Part shown: piece after piece, positions 56,326-64,000 of the stretch
Numbering within the stretch: position 1 is the first letter of the stretch
Layout: every line of letters starts with the position of its first letter
Assembly: GCA_963693315.1 (NCBI GenBank)
Contig: OY856187.1
Coordinates: 113,437,483-113,501,482 of the forward strand
Reading direction: 5' to 3'
Origin: Diogma glabrata
Taxonomy: Eukaryota > Arthropoda > Insecta > Diptera > Cylindrotomidae
DNA length: 64,000 bases
Position numbers and translations under genes: made by a program
Notes under the pieces: generated by a model
Told to the model about the DNA's origin: nothing
Database searches by the model: none
What the model saw: only the letters and a program-made list of their open reading frames with translations

Positions 56326-56712
56326 CTGTTGAAAATTTTAGTCTAAAATTGATACTTTTTTAATAACGTTCTGTTTATAAAGTATATGTATGCGAAAAAC
56401 GGTATTGAATTTTATAAAGTGCAAAGTATTCAGATAATTTATAAGTTGAACTTCCCAATTTTACACCAAATAATATAAGCTCAGGCAAAAGCATTGTTAT
56501 TTCAAAGTGCCGCGCCGCATTTATCAATGTTTGGTATACAATTTATTTTCTAATCTTATAAAGTTTGGAGATTTATAAATTGAAAATAACCATTTCTTTA
56601 CCAAATTAGTACAAGATTGCAAAAAATTACCGCTATTTATTTTTATTGCGTTCAGTGTGTTTGGTATAGAAATTGAATAAAATTTCATTTCTGAAGAAGG
56701 ATTTGTGCAGTC

Positions 56713-56840
56713 ATGTTGAAAATAAAAAGCGGAATTTTCATTACATTTTTGCACGGCATAAATGCACTCGTAGTACAAGTAAATAAATTTGGTAATACAA
56801 CCAGCACTGTGGATTTGGATTATTTCGATTTTCCATATGC
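56713..56840 (+). other. Candidate but unsupported exon
   Basis: An ATG at 56713 opens a frame with a hydrophobic start and NTTSTVDLDYFDFPYA that ends at a strong donor (ATGCAG then GTAAGAG, 56841). The frame downstream runs into an inverted repeat, and no partner exon was identified. It could be a first exon or chance. Confidence 0.2.
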
Positions 56841-56892
56841 AGGTAAGAGTTTTTTATATAAGTGGAATAAAATAGTCCATATCGTAAAGTCA

Positions 56893-57965
56893 AACAATAT
56901 CGTCGGCTACAAAGCATTTACGTGTATCTACATTTTAGAAAAAAAAAAGAAGCTCACAAAACGATTTATTGCGCTTCTAAACAAGCTTGAAAATAACATT
57001 TGTTTATCAATAAATAAAAAAACAATTTTTTCTATTTTGCGTCTAAAATAAAGTCATTTCGATACCCAAATGCGTATCGGAATAGCCTTCATTAAGATAC
57101 GCAAAGTTTTGTTTTTCAAGGTTGGTCACATTGGTCATACAAACGTCAGTGAAAGTTAAAACGAATAATTATATAAATAAAATTATTCTTATTAATTAAT
57201 CTTATTATTAAAAAATAATCTAAATTAGTGTTAAATATTTTAATTAATTAAAATAATTAGTAATAATAACAAAATATCAAATTGACTATATTTTAATAAA
57301 ATACACATTTTATGAAAGCTAGTTTTGCAACAAAAAAATATATAGAAATATGATGAAACGCAGATCTTACTATTTTGAATTGAAATTTTTAGAAATTTTC
57401 TTTAAAACATTAAAACATAAAAAATATTTTTTGAAATTTCAAGACAAAAAATGCAAAATAGAAAAAATAGTATAAAAAACTCGTTTCATAAGACGTTTTA
57501 TCGCACTTATCCTTTAGAAAACTCCCCGCTGCGCGGGTCGTTTTCTAAACAGATTGCGTGCGATAAAATCGTCGATTATGAAACTAGTTTCTTAATATAC
57601 TATTTTTAAATTATTGATAGTAACTTTTTTTAAAAAGCTTGTAACTGCCCGGTTGCTTGAACATTTAAATCTCCGATAACTTTTTTAATTCTCCATTTAA
57701 TTAGTTTTGCGTATTTTGATTGCAATTGGACCTTTGAATAAGGCTAATAGATTCAAGTTTTCTTATCTTGTTATTCAGTTAAATGTTTGTTTGTTTTTGT
57801 CAAAAAATGGCGTGAAAAAGGTTTGAGAGATATTTCTTATTGACGATTTAGCTAAGTCTCATTTAGTAAATGTTCAAGCAACCGAGCATGGAGTCGCAAT
57901 AAATCGTTTTGTGAGCTTCTTCTTTTTTTAATTGTAGTTGCACTTAAATGCTTTGTAGCCGATAT
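56893..57965. repeat. Inverted repeat pair around 1 kb
   Basis: 56893-56972 (GGCTACAAAGCATTTACGTG, AAGCTCACAAAACGATTTAT) is mirrored by 57886-57965. A shorter pair, GGTTGCTTGAACATTTA at 57655 and its complement at 57872, is nested inside, as is the palindrome at 57480-57596. Probably remnants of a foldback or MITE cluster. Confidence 0.6.
57480..57596. repeat. 117-bp palindromic element
   Basis: CTCGTTTCATAAGACGTTTT, ATCGCAC and TTTAGAAAACTCCCCGC pair with GCGGGTCGTTTTCTAAA, GTGCGAT and AAAATCGTCGATTATGAAAC. Same general design as the palindromes at 38705 and 39412 (an AT-rich arm with a GTGC/GCAC core). Confidence 0.8.
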
Positions 57966-58796
57966 GTGATTCGGTTTAATTTTAAAGTAAACATGTACTT
58001 GATCCATGCTTATACGGGTTGTTTTTTCTTACGTGTTTCAGGTTACGTGAGTGTAATAATCGGCGAAGAGTATGGCGGGAATGTTAAAGAGAAAACACGT
58101 ACGAAGATTTTTTTCTTGAGTGATTAATGAATACTACAACTACTTGCGATTAGCTAAAAGTTGGTTTCTCAAAAATTTTATTTTCATTTGGATCAAATCG
58201 TCATTCGCATGTTTGTTTTCCTACGTGTATGTCTCTTAGGATTCACCCTACACCAAATATTACACTATGGTACCCCGAAACACCCATATCGTCAAGAATA
58301 AGGCAGTACTACGTTGAAAACCTGCAATATTTACACAATATTCTTATTAGTGGAAGTAATCGAATGAAAACTATCGTGCCGTGCCATTCGATAGTTCTGA
58401 AATATTCATTAAATAATCTGATAAAATCTATTATTACTACATGAATAAAAATCAAAAAAATAGTAATGAATAAATGATAATGACGCCTCGATACCGGAGG
58501 ATATATTCTTGTTGTATGTGAACCAGTTTCATTTACACCCCGATTTTTGTCTAAATATAAAAACAAAAACCATTCTAAATTTGTGCATTGGCACAGACAT
58601 AATAACCCAAAGCAATAGTATTTGCTCATTTTCTCAAACACAAAGGCAAAGCCAAACTCCGCAAATGAATTCTTCTTTATTGTTGAAAAGGACCTATGCA
58701 GCAACAGGTCGTTCCATATACTCATTACTTCAGAGGCAATTTTTAAAATTTAATTAAAATATTTTTGATATTTTAAACTCCGTTCTGAATTAACAG
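57966..58796. other. No recognised gene; possible upstream exons of the following pseudogene
   Basis: A Gln-rich reading (SFSQTQRQSQTPQMNSSLLL at 58630-58690) on the plus strand could belong to the gene at 58797, but no donor site joins them convincingly. Confidence 0.3.
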
Positions 58797-59980
58797 AGTT
58801 TCAAAGCGTTCATTTGTAAACAAAATTGTAGTTTAGAAACAGTCGAAAACTACAGAAAAACAGGCATCCTTCAAAAAGCCGCGCGGCGAAAAGTAGTTTC
58901 ATTCTTGGCATCCCACCTCCAGGAAACCTATGGTAAAAGCCCAACAGTTCAGGAGCAAACTCTGGGAGCTCAAGTTTGTGTTGAATGATTTGGATGTCTG
59001 AAGGCTGAGGACGATGACGAAATTGTAAGATACAATTAATTTTAGATACTGTTTTTTTTTAACTTTTATAAATTACAGAGCCTTCTTGTTAATAAAAATA
59101 GTAATGGATTTCTCCAAACAAAACTAAAAAATAATCGCGTTAAACGCAAAAAACTGCAAAATCTACTGCAGTCTCCGAACGAAATTGAATCCAATAGCGA
59201 TGAAAGTTTGGATTTCTCAACCATAAAAGAAATCCGCCAATTGCAAGATCTTACTTTTCCTGAACAAAGTGAAACTGCAAAAAATATATTATTTGTTACA
59301 TTGCAATATCGACGAAAGCTTTCAAAAGATTTGTTGAGCCCGTTTACTAATTGCCCATCCTTTTTTCTTTGTCCTGAACTGGTATAATCTACTAATGTGT
59401 CAAATTACAAATTGTTTACTGTTTGAATTTGTAGATTTCCTTTGATTTTTCTTTGGATCACTCACAAGCTGCGCTGAAGGATCTGACTCATTTGGGAGTC
59501 ATATCAACAGAAAGTTTTTTCAGTTGTAAAAAAAGAAGAAAACATTTGCTATATACAGAGCCTGATAGAGAAAACGGTATTTTAAAAAAATGTTTATCAT
59601 GTCATCATGTCAATTGTTAATATAATTTTTCGTTTAGAATGGAAAACATCGATTTTATCAATCATAATCTTATTGAGAGTACTTGATTCCTCGCCGAATG
59701 GTCGCAAGAAATTAAGCCGTCTAACGGATTAGCAAAGCGTAGATCGTGTCATACAATTTAAAAAGGTTTGTATACAAAAAAATTTGAAATAAAATGAGCA
59801 TTGCTCCAAATATTTCTTGATCGGTCTTTCTTCTTACTTTTACAGTCCGGGCTCACTAATGACGAGTATTTAGAAGGATCTGCTGCTAGAGCTCCATATA
59901 TACTGGCGATTGGAGAAAAGAAAGCATCAATTTCTCAATATATATATGATGAATTTTTTGAAAATAAAAATGTAAAATAA
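58797..59980 (+). pseudogene. Decayed five-exon gene, function unknown
   Basis: Five exons join with agreeing phases across GT-AG introns of 53-80 bp: 58797-59024, 59079-59381, 59435-59576, 59638-59765 and 59846-59980. Readings include ILQKAARRKVVSFLASHLQE, TYGKSPTVQEQTLGAQVCVE, NILFVTLQYRRKLSKDLLSP, FTNCPSFFLCPELISFDFSL, LSIIILLRVLDSSPNGRKKL and RAPYILAIGEKKASISQYIY, ending at a TAA. Two in-frame stops (TGA at 58986, TAG at 59730) disable it, while splice sites are preserved. The layout (a helical (R/K)xxVxxLxxHLxExYGxxPT block, a WP/CP-type core and a PxILxIGE end) distantly recalls SAMD3-like and transposon-linked proteins of animals; I do not name it. The 5' end is not defined. Confidence 0.7.
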
Positions 59981-60102
59981 AAAAATGTATTTTAATTAAC
60001 ATAACAAAAATTGGCATATATTTTATACCGTTTGGTTTAGAACTTTCATAATGGTAGGTATAAAATTATTAATTATTATTAAAAGAGTTTAAACGTGTAG
60101 GT

Positions 60103-60221
<119 letters not shown>

Positions 60222-60223
60222 TA

Positions 60224-60368
60224 TATACCGAACTAATAAACTGATGATCTGTAATTTATACCAATTTTTATTATACCAAACCAATAAACTCATGGTATAT
60301 AATTTATGCCAATTGTTATTATACGAAACTCATAAACTTATGATATATAATTTATACCAATGCTTATA
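60224..60368. repeat. 48-bp tandem repeat, three units
   Basis: ATACCGAACTAATAAACTGA and TAATTTATACCAATTTTTAT recur three times with a period near 48 bp. Confidence 0.8.
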
Positions 60369-60761
60369 TAAATTATCTTTATGCATAAATATATGCAATT
60401 TATAGAAAGCAATTTATGAACTTTTATACCATCGAACTTTATTTAGCTAATACCATTTCTTTATGGATTTATATAAATACCATTTTTTACCAATTTCATA
60501 CCAATATTTTCAACCGTGTGTTGATAAACGCACATTTTTATATGATATGTTTTGATTATTTTAAATATAAAAATGTGTACAATAGTTGCTTGGAATACTG
60601 ATAGATGTGAAACCCAGAATAATTTTAATGATTTTAATTAAAACATTCTAAAATTTTAATTTGCGATGCTATAATAATTGGAACATACCAAAAAAACACA
60701 CTTATTTCACAGATTTAAGTTTTCACTTCTGTCGGCAGTCCTTAGCACTGCCTTCTTTTTT
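60369..60761. other. No recognised feature
   Basis: AT-rich spacer before the third Helentron-like copy. Confidence 0.45.
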
Positions 60762-61259
60762 AGGGTTCCGTTTTTTATACGGAACACTATTGGTGAGAGT
60801 AAAACGAGTTTTTCACATTATATCGATTATCTCGTAAACTATAAATGCTATGGACTTGAAACTTGAGGTGCGTATAAAACTAATCTGTCCACATAAAATG
60901 ACGAATACAAATAAAACTAAAGTGGTTGTCGTTTGGTTTACAGGGGTTCGATGTGAGACCTTTGAGAAAATAGATTTTTTTATAGATTCAAATAGGGTAT
61001 CATATGAAAGGGCTTCATTTCAGTATTCCTTAAAAATTTATTTTGGAATTTTACACCTCACCATTTTTTGTATAATTCTGAATAATGACGTTTTTTTCGT
61101 GTTTTCTTAACTCGATTAGCTCCGAACCTAACTGATCGAAAATTTTCAAATGTATTTGGAATGATAGAAAAATTAGTACAGTTTTAATAAAAAATATATA
61201 AAAGTGTCATATTCTCATAATTAGATTTATTAAGGGGTGGAAATGAGGAGGGGTAAAAA

Positions 61260-62720
61260 CACTATTTAAAATGTGGTCAAGTGGGGTGTCATTTGAAAGA
61301 GCACCTAATTTAAAATTTGTTGCAATTTTTTTATAATTTTGCAATGCACAGTTTTTGAGTTATTGTCAAAAACATACCGTTCCCCCCCCCCCCCCTTCGT
61401 TTCGACACTGATTGACAGAAAAATTTGGAAAAATCCACAGAGTTAGGAAATTTGGTATATTTTGTATGAAAATTATACCGAAGTCTCAAATAATTATATT
61501 TCTGTGTGTTTAGGGGACCGGTGTAAGGAGGGTAAAAAAAAACTTTTTTGACCCAAGCGAGTGGGGTGTCATTTGAAAGAACACTTAATTTAGAATTCGT
61601 TGCAATTTTTTTCAGAAATTTTCGGTGCACAGTTTTTGAGTTATGGACAAAAAAGTGCAAAATTCAAACCGTTCCCCCCCTCCCTACGTTTCGACACTGA
61701 TTGACAGAAAAATTTGAAAAAACTCACAGAGCTAGGCAATTTGGTATATTTTGTATGACCCAAGCGAGTGGTGTGTCATTTGAAAGAGCACCTAATTTAA
61801 AATTTGTTACAATTTTTTTTATAATTTTGCGGTGCACAGTTTTTGAGTTATGGACAAAAAAGTGCAAAATTCAAACCGTTCCCCCCCCCCCCCTACGTTT
61901 CGACACTGATTGACAGAAAAATTTGAAAAAACTCACAGAGCTAGGCAATTTGGTATATTTTGTATGAAAATTATACCGAAGTCTCAAATAATTATATTTC
62001 TGAGTGTTTAGGAGACCGGGGTAAAGAGGTTAAAAAAAATTTTTTTGACCCAAGCGAGTGGGGTGTCATTTGAAATAGAACCTAATTTAAAATTCGTTGC
62101 AATTTTTTTTAGAATTTTTCGGTGCACAGTTTTTGAGTTATGGACAAAAAAGTGCAAAATTCAAACCGTCCCCCCCCCTACGTTTCGACACTGATTGACA
62201 GAAAAATTTGAAAAAATTCACAGAGCTAGGCAATTTGGTAAATTTTGTATGAAAATTATACCGAAGTCTCAAATAATTATATTTCTGAGTGTTTAGGGCA
62301 CCGGGGTAAAGAGGGTAAAAAAAAAACTTTTTTGACCCAAGCGAGTGGGATGTCATTTGAAAGAGCACCTAATTTAAAATTTGTTGCAATTTTTATAATT
62401 TTGCGGTGCACAGTTTTTGAGTTATGGACAAAAAAGTGCAAAATTCAAACCGTTTCCCCCCCTACGTTTCGACACTGACAGAAAAATTTGAAAAAATTCA
62501 CAGAGCTAGGAAATTTGGTAAATTTTGTGTGAAAATTATACCGAAGTCTCAAATAATTATATTTGTGTGTTTAGGGCACCGGGGTAGAGAGGGTAAAAAA
62601 AAACTTTTTTTGACCCAAGCGAATGGAGTGTCATTTGAAGGAGCACCTAATTTAAAAATCATTGCAATTTTTTTTAGAATTTTGCGGTGTACAGCTTTTG
62701 AGTTATGATCAAAAATGTTC
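61260..62720. repeat. 288-bp tandem array inside copy 3
   Basis: Six unit marks (TGTCATTTGA) at about 61287, 61567, 61774, 62064, 62351 and 62629; spacings 280, 207, 290, 287 and 278. One more unit than copy 1, one unit shortened by about 80 bp. Each unit has a C tract; the first is 14 C. Confidence 0.9.
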
Positions 62721-63339
62721 AAAATTCAGACCGTCCCCCCGTGTATCAAATATTTATTAATCGTTTTGAAAGGGTAGGAATGGTAAGGTGAAATAAAGCT
62801 TTTTTAGCCCGAATAGCAATATCGAGTGGGACTGGCGTGTACATTTTTAGTCATGTCATCCTTTATACTGATTCTTAGAGCAATTCTTAATTTTGCAACT
62901 CTTTTAGAGTGAATATAACCAGTTATCCAAAAGAAAGAAAACTTTATTTCAAAATTATCACGGTCCTTTACTATCTATTGTATATTGTATTGTATTGTAT
63001 GCCATAAGTGGGCCCAAAAGGTGGCGTAAATTCTCAAGGTTCTATTTAGAAAATGTTGAGTTTTAATTGAATGGTAAGTTCGATAACCTGCAATTATTTT
63101 AGGGTTAATATTTGTTTAATATGCTATTGTTTAAGTCAAACATCGATCTTTTGTTAATTTTAAATATTGTTAAAATTATACGTTGTTTTCCAAGCACCGA
63201 CCTAAATGTCGAACTTATGTAATCTAACACAAAAAAATTGTTGCTATAGAAAGAACTGAAAATTTTAGTAAAGCGATGAGCCTATAATTCTATGGAACAC
63301 GAAAAATATAGCGAAGCTTCAAGTGATTTTATTTCTATG

Positions 63340-63770
63340 TGTTTAGGGGATGGGAGTGGGGAAGGGTGAAAAATTGTTTTTTGACCCGCATGATATCATT
63401 TGATAGAGCACCAAAATTAAAAAACAATACAGTTTTTTTAGAATTTTGCGATGCACCGTTTTTGAATTATTCTCAAAAAAGTGCAACAAAAAGTTGGTCC
63501 CCCCCCCCCTATACGTTTCTTCGTTGATTGACAGAAAAATTTGAAAAAATTCATAGAGATAGGAAATTTGAAAAACGAAAAATATAGCGAAGCCTCAAGT
63601 AGTTTTAATTCTACGTGTTTAGGGGATAGGAGGTTTTGTGGTGAAAAAAAGGTTTTTTGGCTCGCATGAGTGTCATTTGAAAGAACACCAAAATTAAGAA
63701 ACATTACAATTATTTTAGAATCTTGCGATGCACAGTTTTTGAATTATTGTCAAAAAAGTCCTATTTTTAG
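63340..63770. repeat. Two diverged units in copy 3
   Basis: Counterpart of 30190-30640 in copy 1, with small deletions. Confidence 0.75.
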
Positions 63771-64000
63771 CGTTAACACCACTCCACCCCTAAATTTCGT
63801 CGTTGTTTAACAGAATTGAGTCGTTCCTTAGCTACCATAAATAGCTATGGATATCATTTAACCTAAAGTAATATTTTTTATATCATTTCGATCAATTTAG
63901 ATGAGATTGACATTAACTATTGATATTTACGATGAACCATTTAGTTTTTATGTGTCTATGGTCTGCCAATATAAACCCTTTACAACACAACATTATGTAA

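Larger units (their letters stand above)
60762..64000. mobile_element. Helentron/HINE-like element, copy 3, truncated by the window edge
   Basis: Nearly identical to copy 1 from AGGGTTCCGTTTTTTATACG onward and throughout its flanks and unique segments (for example GAGTGGGACTGGCGTGTACA at 29570 and 62823). By alignment, about 70 bp of the 3' end, including the terminal hairpin, lie outside the window. It differs from copy 1 mainly in number and length of tandem units and in a deletion of about 95 bp near 63043. Confidence 0.72.

Noticed and set aside
56713..57051. 112-codon protein gene
   Set aside because: The second half of the frame is part of an inverted repeat; only a possible first exon with a good donor remains, at low confidence.

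Overview
This window is a very AT-rich piece of an animal nuclear genome, most likely an insect or other arthropod. The reasons are: one spliced host gene with canonical GT-AG introns, several clades of non-LTR retrotransposon (including an RNase H-bearing LOA/R1-type element typical of arthropods), hAT, pogo-like, Helitron-like and foldback DNA elements, and long microsatellites. The order cannot be fixed from sequence alone. A 200-N run marks a scaffold gap. No bacterial operon, CRISPR array or rRNA gene was seen.

The clearest host gene is an SLC17-family (major facilitator) transporter on the minus strand. Its exons lie at 18963-19237, 17993-18238, 17097-17921 and 7498-7743, all in agreeing phase and without stop codons. 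The first, N-terminal exon was not found. Its last intron is 9.35 kb and is filled with transposon debris: a LINE 3' end, a large palindromic element with 150-bp tandem repeats, a 3.4-kb LINE and a TA-flanked element. A second, decayed multi-exon gene lies at 58797-59980 on the plus strand, with five exons, four short GT-AG introns and two in-frame stops.

Region by region: 1-7.4 kb holds a frameshifted transposon-linked gene fragment, a pogo-like element with perfect 20-bp terminal inverted repeats (TIRs), a 320-bp tandem repeat, and a 3.49-kb foldback element inserted in that repeat and studded with GTCCGAC motifs. From 7.5 to 19.2 kb is the transporter gene. From 20 to 31 kb are a LINE endonuclease fragment, a three-level nest of elements ending in a hAT transposon with an intact 8-bp target duplication, and a Helentron/HINE-like element with 288-bp tandem units. 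From 31 to 40 kb are AT-rich minisatellites, a shorter Helentron-like copy and short palindromes. From 40 to 48 kb are a LOA-type element interrupted by a truncated LINE, a Helitron fragment and a foldback with near-perfect palindromes. From 48.7 to 52.4 kb is a second hAT (8-bp duplication) carrying nested insertions. From 52 to 60 kb are remnants, a tRNA-like sequence and the decayed gene. From 60.8 kb to the end is a third Helentron-like copy, nearly identical to the first.

Nearly all other open frames are shadows of repeats. The most informative content is the insertion stratigraphy: several empty sites and target duplications can be reconstructed by comparing paralogous repeats inside the window.
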